From NCBI RefSeq assembly GCF_002006995.1, contig NZ_MRUL01000004.1:124001-188000 (forward strand): a stretch of DNA of 64,000 bases, read 5' to 3'. The stretch comes from Izhakiella australiensis. GTDB lineage: Bacteria > Pseudomonadota > Gammaproteobacteria > Enterobacterales > Enterobacteriaceae. The translations under genes were made by a program, and so were the position numbers. This document shows positions 40,534-49,352 of the stretch, in pieces; position 1 is the stretch's first letter; each line of letters opens with the position of its first letter. The notes beneath the pieces were generated by a model that was not told the origin of the DNA, did no database searches, and saw nothing but the letters and a program-made list of their open reading frames with translations.

Positions 40534-40611
40534 CCAACCATTTGCCTTAATGACTGATTGTTACTGAGCTCGATTTTATTATTTACACCAGATAATCATC
40601 AAAACCAGATG

Positions 40612-40639
40612 AAAAAAGGAAGCTGCGGCTTCCTTTTTA
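40612..40639. terminator. Bidirectional terminator hns / epimerase gene
   Basis: AAAAAAGGAAGC (40612-40623) pairs with GCTTCCTTTTTA (40628-40639) around TGCG. T runs on both strands serve hns and the convergent nucleotide-sugar operon. Confidence 0.9.
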
Positions 40640-40655
40640 TTTTCCTGCGTTACCA

Positions 40656-41663
40656 TCACGCCTGATAGAACTTACGATACCAGTCAACAAAGCGTTTAAC
40701 GCCCTCTTTCACATCCGTTTTTGGCTTAAAGCCAATAGCATCATACAAAGGCTGCGTATCAGCGCTGGTTTCATGTACATCGCCCGGCTGCATTGGCAGC
40801 ATGTTTTTACGCGCCTCACGTCCGGTAGCACTCTCAATAGCCGCAATATAGTCCGTCAGCATCACCGGCTGGCTATTACCAATATTGTAAATGCGATACG
40901 GCGCCGAGCTGGAAGCCGGAGAGCCATTTTCTACCGTCCATAGCGGATCGGCGCCGGGAATAATATCCAGCAGGCGCACTACCGCTTCTGCAATATCTTC
41001 GACATAGGTAAAGTCGCGTCTCATATTCCCATGGTTATACACATCAATCGCTTCGCCAGCCAAAATGGCCCGGGTAAACTTAAATAGCGCCATGTCCGGG
41101 CGACCCCAGGGGCCATATACCGTAAAGAACCGCAGGCCGGTTGTTGGAATGCCATAAAGGTGAGAATAGGTATGCGCCATTAACTCATTGGCTTTTTTCG
41201 TTGCGGCATAGAGTGAAATCGGGTGATCGACCGCATCATCCGTTGAGAATGGCATCTTGCGATTCAGACCATAAACCGAGCTGGAAGAGGCATAAAGCAG
41301 GTGCTCGATCTTATGGAAACGACAACCCTCAAGAATATTGAGAAAAGCCGTAACGTTGGTGTTGGTATAGGCGTGTGGGTTATCAAGCGAATAACGCACC
41401 CCGGCCTGAGCTGCGAGGTGAACGACGCGTTGAAACTGATGATCGGCAAATAAATCAGCAACGATTTTTGGGTCAGTTAAATCACCCTTGATAAAAGTAA
41501 AGCGGTCATCATTGGCGATTAAATTAAGGCGGGCTTGTTTCAGACTGACATCGTAGTAGTCATCCAGGTTGTCGATACCAACAACCTGGTGACCAGCGCT
41601 AAGCAGGCGTTGGGCAACATAAAACCCGATAAAACCTGCCGCGCCGGTAACCAGATATTTCAT
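40656..41663 (-). CDS. NAD-dependent UDP-sugar epimerase, probable UDP-glucuronate 4-epimerase
   Basis: 335 residues, extended short-chain dehydrogenase fold. NAD site GAAGFIG at 7-13; catalytic serine region ASSSSVYG (S127-S129), Y152 and K156 in YAATKK. RFFTVYGPWGRPDMALFKFTRAI is typical of UDP-glucuronate 4-epimerases, which make UDP-galacturonate. It lies 12 bp after ugd, whose product is the substrate, which supports the call. The operon would supply uronic acids for exopolysaccharide or LPS. Not present at this locus in E. coli K-12. Exact specificity is inferred. Confidence 0.85.
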   Translation of the reverse strand: MKYLVTGAAGFIGFYVAQRLLSAGHQVVGIDNLDDYYDVSLKQARLNLIANDDRFTFIKGDLTDPKIVADLFADHQFQRVVHLAAQAGVRYSLDNPHAYTNTNVTAFLNILEGCRFHKIEHLLYASSSSVYGLNRKMPFSTDDAVDHPISLYAATKKANELMAHTYSHLYGIPTTGLRFFTVYGPWGRPDMALFKFTRAILAGEAIDVYNHGNMRRDFTYVEDIAEAVVRLLDIIPGADPLWTVENGSPASSSAPYRIYNIGNSQPVMLTDYIAAIESATGREARKNMLPMQPGDVHETSADTQPLYDAIGFKPKTDVKEGVKRFVDWYRKFYQA

Positions 41664-41675
41664 ACTTTCCCTCGG

Positions 41676-43019
41676 TTAATTATGCAATTTTACAGAAGCT
41701 CCGCGGCCGATTGCATAATAAACAAAACCGCGCTTACTGACTCTTTCTGGATCATACAGGTTACGACCATCAAAAATCACGGGTTCTTTTAACGCGTTTT
41801 TAACCACATCAAAGTCCGGAACACGGAAATTCTTCCATTCAGTACAAATAACCAGCGCATCTGCGTTGTGCAACGCGGCTTCTTTTGTACCCATGAGCTG
41901 GAGATCGTCGCGACTGCCGTAAATGCGCTGCGCTTCATCCATCGCTTCAGGATCAAACGCCTGAACGCGCGCGCCCGCCTGCCACAAGGTTTCCATCAGC
42001 ACCCGGCTGGAAGCTTCGCGCATATCATCGGTGTTGGGTTTAAAAGCCAGTCCCCAGAGCGCAAAGGTTTTGCCTTTCAGGTCATCACCGAAATGACGCT
42101 TAATAAAGGCCGGCAGCTTCAGTTTCTGATCGTCATTAACCGCTTCAACCGCTTGCAAAATACGCGGCGTATAGCCAATTTGCTCAGAAGTGCGAATCAA
42201 CGCCTGCACGTCTTTCGGGAAGCAGGAGCCACCGTAGCCGCATCCAGGATAAATAAAAGAGTAGCCAATGCGTGAATCAGAACCAATTCCCTGGCGTACC
42301 TTCTCAATATCCGCCCCGAGCAGCTCCGCCAGGTTTGATATCTCATTCATAAAGCTGATCTTGGTGGCCAGCATGCAGTTAGCTGCATATTTGGTCAGCT
42401 CAGCACTGCGGATGTCCATCAGGATCATACGATCGTGATTGCGGTTAAAGGGCTCGTAAAGCTCTCGCAGTAAATCGACAACGTCTTCATTGTCAGTACC
42501 GACAACGATACGTTCCGGACGCATGCAGTCAGAAACCGCCGCCCCCTCTTTGAGAAACTCAGGGTTAGATACCACGTCAAAGGCAACGCTGGCATTGCGC
42601 CCTTTCAGCGTTTCGCTCATCACTGAACGCACGCGATCCGCCGTGCCAACAGGTACGGTTGATTTATCAATCACCACCTTATGCCCCTGCATGTGCTCAG
42701 CAATCGTGCGCGCAACCGCAGTGACATATTTAAGATCAGCAGAACCGTCCTCATCGGGAGGCGTGCCCACTGCGATAAATTGCATAATGCCGTGGTTGAC
42801 GCCCTCTTTGGCGTCAGTGCTGAATTTCAGGCGACCCGCTTCGTAATTCTGCATTACTAAAGGCGTCAGTCCTGGTTCGAAAATTGGAATTATTCCCTTT
42901 TTCAGGTTCTCAACTTTGTTTTCATCAACGTCGATACAAATGACATCGTGCCCGACTTCCGCCAGTACAGCAGCCTGTACCAGACCAACATAGCCGATAC
43001 CAAAAACGGTGACTTTCAT
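41676..43019 (-). CDS. ugd: UDP-glucose 6-dehydrogenase
   Basis: 447 residues, the longer Ugd type (E. coli K-12 Ugd is 388). N-terminal NAD Rossmann [27 protein letters not shown], catalytic C266 in [14 protein letters not shown] and C-terminal UDP-binding domain. It oxidises UDP-glucose twice to UDP-glucuronate. It lies between galU (UDP-glucose maker, 30 bp upstream) and the epimerase, a three-step chain in gene order. In E. coli ugd is elsewhere. Confidence 0.96.
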   Translation of the reverse strand: MKVTVFGIGYVGLVQAAVLAEVGHDVICIDVDENKVENLKKGIIPIFEPGLTPLVMQNYEAGRLKFSTDAKEGVNHGIMQFIAVGTPPDEDGSADLKYVTAVARTIAEHMQGHKVVIDKSTVPVGTADRVRSVMSETLKGRNASVAFDVVSNPEFLKEGAAVSDCMRPERIVVGTDNEDVVDLLRELYEPFNRNHDRMILMDIRSAELTKYAANCMLATKISFMNEISNLAELLGADIEKVRQGIGSDSRIGYSFIYPGCGYGGSCFPKDVQALIRTSEQIGYTPRILQAVEAVNDDQKLKLPAFIKRHFGDDLKGKTFALWGLAFKPNTDDMREASSRVLMETLWQAGARVQAFDPEAMDEAQRIYGSRDDLQLMGTKEAALHNADALVICTEWKNFRVPDFDVVKNALKEPVIFDGRNLYDPERVSKRGFVYYAIGRGASVKLHN

Positions 43020-43049
43020 TGGATTGTCCCGGTTAGAAATTTATTTAAC

Positions 43050-43952
43050 TTATTTACCAACGGCGCCTTCAAGCCAGGCTTTGAAATCTTTGCCCAGCGT
43101 ATTATGGCGTACACCGTATTCAACAAATGCCTGCATATAGCCCAGTTTGTTGCCGCAGTCATGGCTAACACCTTTAAGGTGATAGGCCTCTACGGTCTCT
43201 TTATCCATCAGCATAGCGATAGAGTCGGTCAGCTGAATTTCATCGCCAGCGCCCGGAGGGGTCTTAGCCAGCAGAGGCCAGATATCAGCAGACAAGACGT
43301 AACGTCCGACAACCGCCAGATTTGATGGCGCTTTGTCTGCTTTTGGTTTTTCAACCACGCCAACCATCGGCGCGCTATCGCCAGGCTGCAGTTCTGCACC
43401 TTTGCAGTCAACCACGCCGTAGGCAGTAACATCAGCAACCGGCTCAACCATGATCTGACTGTGGCCAGTTTCGTCAAAGCGTTTCATCATATCCGCCAAG
43501 TTATCTTTGGTCGGATCAGATTCATACTCATCAATAATCACGTCCGGCAGAATAACGGCAACCGGCTCGTTACCGATCAGTGGATGCGCACAGAGAACGG
43601 CGTGGCCCAGACCTTTGGCTAAGCCCTGACGGACTTGCATTATGGTGACGTGCGGCGGGCAAATTGACTGAATTTCTTCAAGCAGCTGACGCTTAACGCG
43701 TTTCTCCAGCATGGCTTCCAGCTCAAAACTGGTATCGAAATGGTTTTCAATAGAGTTTTTGGAAGAATGCGTCACCAGCACAATCTCATTAATCCCGGCA
43801 GCGATACACTCGTTAACGACATACTGAATTAACGGCTTATCAACCAGCGGCAACATTTCTTTCGGAATAGCTTTGGTAGCAGGCAGCATACGCGTTCCCA
43901 ATCCTGCAACCGGGATAACCGCTTTTTTTACTTTGGACTTATAGGCAGACAT
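43050..43952 (-). CDS. galU: UTP-glucose-1-phosphate uridylyltransferase GalU
   Basis: 300 residues (E. coli 302). Nucleotidyl-transferase core: [50 protein letters not shown] and [12 protein letters not shown]. It makes UDP-glucose for envelope glycans and trehalose. The ATG at 43952 ([10 protein letters not shown]) has GAGAGG 7 bp upstream; the nine residues before it are not conserved. First gene of the galU-ugd-epimerase run. Confidence 0.97.
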   Translation of the reverse strand: MSAYKSKVKKAVIPVAGLGTRMLPATKAIPKEMLPLVDKPLIQYVVNECIAAGINEIVLVTHSSKNSIENHFDTSFELEAMLEKRVKRQLLEEIQSICPPHVTIMQVRQGLAKGLGHAVLCAHPLIGNEPVAVILPDVIIDEYESDPTKDNLADMMKRFDETGHSQIMVEPVADVTAYGVVDCKGAELQPGDSAPMVGVVEKPKADKAPSNLAVVGRYVLSADIWPLLAKTPPGAGDEIQLTDSIAMLMDKETVEAYHLKGVSHDCGNKLGYMQAFVEYGVRHNTLGKDFKAWLEGAVGK

Positions 43953-44145
43953 CAAAGTACCTCTCTTTAGGCCGTTCAAGTTATTACTTGATATGTCGAT
44001 TTAAAAACGAAAATGAGTATATCAGTTAGATACGCACGGATTTATCCTGGTTGAATCATTTCAGCATAAATTAAGACTATTACCCAAGTGTAAAACTTAT
44101 CCTTGATAGTGTCTCTATACTGCAGCTATAAAAATGACAGAATGA

Positions 44146-45159
44146 TTACTCCGTAGCCAGCATCAGCCGTAGCTTGCCTCCTGCGCCCCAGACCTGACAT
44201 TGCCAGGCATCACAGCGCTGACTAATCTGGTTAAGATGAGTGCTATCAAGCGTACCCAGCGGTACGCCATTACTAAGCTGAATTTGGTGGGTATTTATAT
44301 TGAGCGTGGCATTTAACCCGGCGGAAACAAGGATAAGATTTTTTAATCCCTGATGATAATAACCGACCAATAAAGGGAACTGCCCCTGCAGATTTGCTTG
44401 ACGTAATAAAAGATTAACTTGTTTTAGTAAACCACTTAATTCAGGCAACCGTTGCGCCTGGCCTGATAATTGCTCTTGTAACAAACCATTAAATAATGCG
44501 CGCAATAAAAGCGCAGCCAGTACGCCATTATCGCCAGCCCGCGTTACATCCAGACAATAAAAAGCCAGGTCCTTTTCTGACAGCGCGGCAATATCAAGCA
44601 CCAATCCTGGCTGCTCGGCCATGGTGAGCTGGCGATAATTTATCCGACATCCCGCCAGCTCCTGCTGAACTGGAGGCTGCAATTCTTTGAGCAGCTTGGC
44701 TGCCGCCGGCGGGTCGCGCACCAGCGCTTCCCAATCCTGAAATAGCTGTTCATCTTCCTCCACTTTAGAAGTAAACATGGAAGGATAGAGACATTCCAGC
44801 ACCGCCTCGCGCAGCCGGCTGAGATCGCGCAGCGGTTTTAGCAGCACATCCTGCACGCCCAGACGCAGCACATGGGCGATATCAGCCATGTTTTCCGTGG
44901 CAGAAATAACCAGAACGGGCACCATGCTGTTACGCATGCGCAGGTGCTCCACCAGCTTAATACCGTTCATTCGCGGCATAGCAAGATCGCAAATGATCAG
45001 ATCGGGAGCGAGCTTGCTGAGAAGGTCAAGGGCTTGCACGCCATCGTCGGCAAGCACAGTGTTAGCCCCTAACGACTGCAAAAAGTTATCGAGCAGAGTG
45101 CGGAAAACGGCCTCATCCTCAACCACAAGAATGTGTTTTCCAGTTAATGGCTGTTCCAT
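44146..45159 (-). CDS. rssB: Sigma-S proteolysis adaptor RssB
   Basis: 337 residues, as in E. coli. N-terminal receiver domain with phosphorylated D58 (ICDLAMPRM), acidic pocket VVEDE and K108 region LLKPL; the C-terminal half is a degenerate PP2C-like domain (DIAALSEKDLAFYCLDVTRAGDNG). It delivers RpoS to ClpXP. The ATG at 45159 has GGGGAG upstream; a GTG one codon earlier is also in frame. Same order as E. coli: galU side, then rssA. Confidence 0.97.
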   Translation of the reverse strand: MEQPLTGKHILVVEDEAVFRTLLDNFLQSLGANTVLADDGVQALDLLSKLAPDLIICDLAMPRMNGIKLVEHLRMRNSMVPVLVISATENMADIAHVLRLGVQDVLLKPLRDLSRLREAVLECLYPSMFTSKVEEDEQLFQDWEALVRDPPAAAKLLKELQPPVQQELAGCRINYRQLTMAEQPGLVLDIAALSEKDLAFYCLDVTRAGDNGVLAALLLRALFNGLLQEQLSGQAQRLPELSGLLKQVNLLLRQANLQGQFPLLVGYYHQGLKNLILVSAGLNATLNINTHQIQLSNGVPLGTLDSTHLNQISQRCDAWQCQVWGAGGKLRLMLATE

Positions 45160-45249
45160 CACTCTCCCCTCTGACCAGATAAGTAAATAGTGATCGATAA
45201 ATCCCGGTCTTGCCTCTCAGAATTTCCTGAAGTCATCATGCCGGCCACG

Positions 45250-46149
45250 CTATTTACGGTTACGAACCAGAGGAAGCAGCTCATCCCTCTTTTTTTCAAC
45301 CGCCAATTTCCCCGCCGCCAATGCCTCTTCTGCGCGATGAAAATCCAGCGTAGATATCTGCGGGCAGAATGGCTGTATCAATACGTCTGGCGGATCGCCC
45401 GCCATACGATTGCGCTTTAAGCGGTTTTCCAGCACCTGAATCGAGGTGGTCATAATTTCCATGGCGCCGGGCGACTGCTGCGTTTTGCGCTGGGTAAACC
45501 GTGCAATTTGCTCTTTCAGACGCCATCCCCAACCGCTCGCCATTTCCTCAGGAACGCTTTCGGGGGTTATTGACAACAAATCCTGCTGCATTAAGTGGGC
45601 ATCGTGTTGTAAATCAACGGCAATCACGATATCTGCGCCCAGCGCGCGGGTAAGTGAAATCGGAACCGGGTTAACTACCGCACCATCAACCAACCAGTAA
45701 CCATTGTAGCCGATAGGGGGAAGTAGGCCTGGCATACTGCAAGAGGCCCGGATAGCAAGATGAAGATCGCCTTCTGTCAGCCATAATTCGCGGCCGGTAC
45801 TGAGGTTGGTGGCCACGGCGCCAAAAGGCAGCGAACATTTTTCGATATGCGTTGAGCTGATGAGTTGTTTTATTTGGCTAAATACCCGATCGCCACGCAG
45901 CAGTCCACCGCGTCGCCAGGAGACATCCATTAAACGCAGAACGTCCCAGTAGCTGAACGACCGAACCCAGCGCTCCATGATGCCAAGATTGCCGCTGGCG
46001 TAGGCCGCACCCACCAGCGCCCCAACGGAGCACCCGGCGACCACGTCAATCTGAATACCTGCGCGTAGCAGTGCATTAATAACACCAATATGCGCCCAAC
46101 CTTTGGCTGCGCCGGAACCTAGCGCGAGGCCAACTTTTACCTGTCTCAT
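45250..46149 (-). CDS. rssA: Patatin-like phospholipase RssA
   Basis: 299 residues (E. coli 301). Patatin motifs: oxyanion loop GSGAAKG, nucleophile elbow GCSVGALVG, and catalytic aspartate DGA in LVDGAVVNPVP. Substrate unknown. AGAGGT lies just before the ATG at 46149. It precedes rssB by 90 bp and diverges from ychJ. Confidence 0.95.
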   Translation of the reverse strand: MRQVKVGLALGSGAAKGWAHIGVINALLRAGIQIDVVAGCSVGALVGAAYASGNLGIMERWVRSFSYWDVLRLMDVSWRRGGLLRGDRVFSQIKQLISSTHIEKCSLPFGAVATNLSTGRELWLTEGDLHLAIRASCSMPGLLPPIGYNGYWLVDGAVVNPVPISLTRALGADIVIAVDLQHDAHLMQQDLLSITPESVPEEMASGWGWRLKEQIARFTQRKTQQSPGAMEIMTTSIQVLENRLKRNRMAGDPPDVLIQPFCPQISTLDFHRAEEALAAGKLAVEKKRDELLPLVRNRK

Positions 46150-46251
46150 TTTACCTCTGAATCCCCTGGTCTTTAATAGCATCAGCAACCGTGCTCAGGT
46201 ACGATTGATGCCTGACCTGTTTTTATCTTTTATTCAGTTACCGGAGTTGCT

Positions 46252-46707
46252 GTGTCAATGTTATGTCCATGCTGTAGTGGGCTGGAGTATAGCTTATGTT
46301 GCGGTCGCTGGCTAAGCGGGCTGCAGCTGCCACCAGACCCGCCAGCACTGATGCGCTCACGCTATGTTGCCTATATACAAAAAAATGGCAGCTGGCTGGA
46401 GCAAACCTGGCACCCATCCAGCCGCCCTGCGGGATTAGCCTTGAGCCTGGCGCAAAACGCAGACGATACCCGCTGGCAGGGACTGACGGTGCTTGACCAT
46501 GAGTTAGCTGCCGATGGCAATACGGGTTACGTTACCTTTTTTGCTCGCTACGCCGACCAGAAGCCGGGGTTTATTTATGAACGTTCACGCTTTGTGTATG
46601 AAGATGGCCGTTGGTACTATGTCGACGGCACCTTTCCTGCGCTGCGTCGCAATGACCGCTGCCCTTGTGGCTCAGGCCAAAAATATAAAAAATGTTGCGG
46701 TCAGTAA
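46252..46707 (+). CDS. ychJ: SEC-C motif protein YchJ
   Basis: 151 residues, start GTG with GGAG 5 bp upstream (MSMLCPCC; E. coli MSQLCPCG). An NTF2-like/YchJ domain (about 28-128) is framed by two SEC-C zinc motifs, CPCCSGLEYSLCC at the N-terminus and CPCGSGQKYKKCC at the C-terminus. The first motif has Cys where Gly is usual (CPCC). Role unknown; E. coli YchJ is implicated with SecA-like interactions only by motif. Confidence 0.93.
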   Translation: MSMLCPCCSGLEYSLCCGRWLSGLQLPPDPPALMRSRYVAYIQKNGSWLEQTWHPSSRPAGLALSLAQNADDTRWQGLTVLDHELAADGNTGYVTFFARYADQKPGFIYERSRFVYEDGRWYYVDGTFPALRRNDRCPCGSGQKYKKCCGQ

Positions 46708-46752
46708 CTGGCTGGCGACACGCTGAGTTTTTTCAACAGGATTACCAACGCA

Positions 46753-47601
46753 ATGCAACCGCAGAACCTACAAAGAAAAGTATTACGCACCATTTGTCCC
46801 GACGCGCGCGGGCTGATCGCCAGGATAACCAACGTCTGTTTTAAGCACGAGCTGAACATCGTTCAGAATAATGAGTTCGTTGATCACCGTACCGGCCGTT
46901 TCTTTATGCGTACGGAATTGGAAGGGATTTTCAACGATACAACGCTGCTAGCCGATCTTGACGGCGCGCTACCCGACGGTTCGGTACGCGAATTACACCC
47001 TGCCGGCCGCCGGCGGGTGGTGATTCTGGTCACCAAAGAGGCCCACTGCCTCGGCGACCTGCTGATGAAGAGCGCCTACGGCGGCCTTGACGTCGAAATT
47101 GCAGCGGTAATCGGCAATCATGAAACGCTGCGTACCCTGGTTGAACGCTTTGATATTCCGTTTGTACTGGTAAGTCATGAAGGGCTTACGCGCGAACAGC
47201 ATGATAATCATATGGCCGCCAGCATCGAATGCTACCAGCCAGACTACGTGGTACTGGCAAAATACATGCGCGTGCTGACGCCGGATTTTGTAAAGCGCTT
47301 TCCCAATAAAATCATCAATATTCACCATTCGTTTTTACCGGCATTTATTGGCGCCCGCCCCTATCATCAGGCCTATGAACGTGGTGTAAAGATCATTGGC
47401 GCCACCGCTCACTACGTTAACGATAACCTGGATGAGGGGCCGATTATCATGCAGGATGTTATCCACGTCGATCACACCTACACGGCAGAGGATATGATGC
47501 GTGCCGGTCGCGACGTAGAGAAAAACGTTCTCAGCCGGGCGCTGTACCAGGTGCTGGCACAGCGGGTTTTCGTCTACGGCAATCGCACCATCATTTTGTG
47601 A
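46753..47601 (+). CDS. purU: Formyltetrahydrofolate deformylase PurU
   Basis: 282 residues (E. coli 280). N-terminal ACT domain (about 9-85) senses methionine/glycine; the C-terminal formyl-transferase-like domain has KYMRVLTPDFVKRFPNKIINIHHSFLPAFIGARPYHQAYERGVK with the N-H-D catalytic set (NIHHS, DEGPII). It releases formate for purine synthesis. It lies 45 bp after ychJ and ends upstream of the tRNA-Tyr gene, the E. coli order. Confidence 0.97.
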   Translation: MQPQNLQRKVLRTICPDARGLIARITNVCFKHELNIVQNNEFVDHRTGRFFMRTELEGIFNDTTLLADLDGALPDGSVRELHPAGRRRVVILVTKEAHCLGDLLMKSAYGGLDVEIAAVIGNHETLRTLVERFDIPFVLVSHEGLTREQHDNHMAASIECYQPDYVVLAKYMRVLTPDFVKRFPNKIINIHHSFLPAFIGARPYHQAYERGVKIIGATAHYVNDNLDEGPIIMQDVIHVDHTYTAEDMMRAGRDVEKNVLSRALYQVLAQRVFVYGNRTIIL

Positions 47602-47612
47602 GCCAAATGTCG

Positions 47613-47654
47613 CTTTTTTGCCCGTCCCGCTTGCGGTTCGGGCAAAAAAAAAGC
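47613..47654. other. Long hairpin after purU
   Basis: CTTTTTTGCCCG (47613-47624) pairs with CGGGCAAAAAAAAAG (47639-47653), with an inner CCGC/GCGG stem. T tracts precede and A tracts follow the stem on both strands, so it is not a standard terminator; it may still fold and protect or end the purU message. Confidence 0.45.
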
Positions 47655-47681
47655 AACCAAACCGTTATTTTTTTATAATGC

Positions 47682-47709
47682 TTTACAGGGCTTCAGCTTT
47701 TGATATTAT
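47682..47709 (+). promoter_or_regulatory. Stringent-type promoter of the tRNA-Tyr gene
   Basis: TTTACA at 47682-47687, 16 bp spacer, TATTAT at 47704-47709, then the GC-rich discriminator GCGCCCCGC. The -35, spacer and discriminator closely match the E. coli tyrT promoter (TTTACA, 16 bp, TATGAT, GCGCCCCGC), a stable-RNA promoter under ppGpp and Fis control. The T-run upstream could be an UP element. Confidence 0.85.
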
Positions 47710-47741
47710 GCGCCCCGCTTACGAGCAACAAGCAGGCCAGT

Positions 47742-47808
<67 letters not shown>

Positions 47809-47826
<18 letters not shown>

Positions 47827-47932
47827 CTTCTTTCTGGCACTCCGCCAAACAAAATTACCAAAGTAAAAAAATTCTCCATGGAGAAGGATGAGAACCTTCG
47901 ACAAGGTTCGAGCCGAGCGCAGCGAGACAACG
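47809..47932 (+). repeat. rtT-like repeat, copy 1 (starts inside tRNA-Tyr)
   Basis: 124 bp unit beginning with the 3' 18 bases of the tRNA gene (ATCCTTCTCCCACCACCA), then TTCTGGCACTCCGCCAAAC, an AT-rich middle, GGAGAAGGATGAGAACCTTCG and AAGGTTCGAGCC. It recurs 170 bp downstream with about two mismatches. The part GAAGGATGAGAA..TTCGAC..AAGGTTCG resembles the rtT repeats of E. coli tyrT from memory. Confidence 0.9.
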
Positions 47933-48102
47933 TTGCCAGTGGCAACGGCCCGAAGGGTGAGGCGCAGCGCGCCGAATTATCCTTCTCCCACCACCACTTC
48001 TTTTTGGCACTCCGCCAAACAAAATTACCAAAGTAAAAAAATTCTCCGTGGAGAAGGATGAGAACCTTCGACAAGGTTCGAGCCGAGCGCAGCGAGACAA
48101 CG
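47827..48102 (+). ncRNA. Probable tRNA-Tyr trailer / rtT-type RNA
   Basis: The sequence after the tRNA can fold into several hairpins (GAACCTT-CGAC-AAGGTTC in each repeat; GTTGCC-AGT-GGCAAC in the spacer; CTCC-ATGG-style ATTCTCC/GGAGAA). In E. coli the tyrT repeats are transcribed and released as rtT RNA during tRNA processing, which includes cuts in repeated tRNA-end sequences. By homology of position and partial sequence this trailer may give similar RNAs. No protamine-like Tpr ORF is obvious. Confidence 0.5.
47979..48102 (+). repeat. rtT-like repeat, copy 2
   Basis: Second copy of the 124 bp unit, offset exactly 170 bp from copy 1, differing at about two positions (CTGG/TTGG and CCATGG/CCGTGG). 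It again carries the tRNA-Tyr 3' end CTTCTCCCACCACCA although no tRNA precedes it. The 46 bp between the copies hold GTTGCC-AGT-GGCAAC, a short hairpin. The unit ends about 80 bp before xthA. Confidence 0.9.
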
Positions 48103-48180
48103 GCGGATCAATCTTTCCCCTGCTGGCTGGGTCTGCTAACATCTCTGACTACGTTTCCCCCGCTTACCAGACAGGGTTCC

Positions 48181-48990
48181 ATGAAATTTGTCTCTTTTAA
48201 TATCAACGGCCTGCGCGCACGGCCGCACCAGCTTGAAGCTATCATTCAGCAACATCAGCCGGATGTGATCGGCCTGCAGGAAACCAAAGTCCACGATGAT
48301 ATGTTCCCGCTCGAGGACGTAGCATCGCTGGGCTATAACGTGTTTTATCACGGACAAAAAGGCCACTATGGCGTGGCATTACTGTGCAAAACGCAGCCCG
48401 TTTCGGTGCGCCGGGGTTTCCCGCTTGATGGTGAAGACGCCCAGCGCCGCCTGATTATGGCGGAGATCCCCAGTCCACTGGGTAATATCACCGTTATTAA
48501 CGGCTATTTTCCGCAGGGAGAAAGTCGTGACCACCCCAGTAAGTTTCCGGCAAAAGAAAAATTCTACCGCGACCTGCAGGATTATCTTGAGCAGCAGCTG
48601 AAGCCGGATAGTCCGGTGCTGATTATGGGCGACATGAATATCAGCAGCACCGATCTGGACATTGGCATTGGTGAAGAGAACCGCAAACGCTGGCTGCGTA
48701 CCGGCAAATGTTCGTTTCTCCCCGAAGAGCGCGAATGGATGGATCGGCTATTAGGCTGGGGCCTTACCGATACCTGGCGGCAGCAGAACCCGGAAGTGAA
48801 CGATCGTTTTTCATGGTTCGACTATCGTTCCAAAGGTTTTGACGACAACCGGGGCCTGCGCATAGACCTGCTGCTGGCAAGCCGGACCCTGGCCTCTCAC
48901 TGCGTTGACAGCGGCATTGACTATCAGATCCGCAGCATGGAAAAACCGTCGGATCACGCACCGATCTGGGCGACATTCAAACTTGATTAA
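48181..48990 (+). CDS. xthA: Exonuclease III (AP endonuclease)
   Basis: 269 residues (E. coli 268). Endonuclease/exonuclease/phosphatase fold with N7 (SFNINGLR), E34 (GLQETK), the NGYFPQGES tyrosine region, [13 protein letters not shown], and the final SDHAPIW histidine. It cuts abasic sites and degrades 3' ends in repair. The ATG at 48181 is preferred to in-frame codons that run into the repeat. Unlike E. coli, it directly follows the tRNA-Tyr locus. Confidence 0.97.
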   Translation: MKFVSFNINGLRARPHQLEAIIQQHQPDVIGLQETKVHDDMFPLEDVASLGYNVFYHGQKGHYGVALLCKTQPVSVRRGFPLDGEDAQRRLIMAEIPSPLGNITVINGYFPQGESRDHPSKFPAKEKFYRDLQDYLEQQLKPDSPVLIMGDMNISSTDLDIGIGEENRKRWLRTGKCSFLPEEREWMDRLLGWGLTDTWRQQNPEVNDRFSWFDYRSKGFDDNRGLRIDLLLASRTLASHCVDSGIDYQIRSMEKPSDHAPIWATFKLD

Positions 48991-49019
48991 GCGCCAGCAG
49001 CCCGGCCCAGGGCTGCGTC

Positions 49020-49352
49020 TTACTGCTTAACGATTTTCCAGATAAGATTATTGGTGCCGATGGAGTGCTCGTCTCTGGCACACTGTAACAGCACCCCTTC
49101 GCTTTTGACCACTGAACCTTCGCTGTACTGCCGATTTTCAAAAGTGCAACAACGCAGGCAAGGTGGCTGATTATTATTTTGCCCCTGACTCCACGCTTCC
49201 GGCGGCATATCGACAATAACATCGGCGTTACCGCCGTTTTGCATCCGCTGCGCGCTGCCAGTACCGGTGCCATAGTGGCGCTCCTGCCCGGCAAGCAGCG
49301 AAGCGCTGAACAGCATCAGACCAGAGAGCGTAACTGCTAAAGCTGCTTTCAT
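49020..49352 (-). CDS. ynjH: DUF1496 protein YnjH
   Basis: 110 residues with a Sec signal peptide (about 1-22, ending LLAG). The DUF1496 core [42 protein letters not shown] has a CxxCC motif and a fourth cysteine, suggesting disulphides or metal in the periplasm. Function unknown. Its ATG overlaps the topB stop (ATGA), so it is coupled to topB; in E. coli gdhA and ynjI lie between them. Confidence 0.88.
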   Translation of the reverse strand: MKAALAVTLSGLMLFSASLLAGQERHYGTGTGSAQRMQNGGNADVIVDMPPEAWSQGQNNNQPPCLRCCTFENRQYSEGSVVKSEGVLLQCARDEHSIGTNNLIWKIVKQ

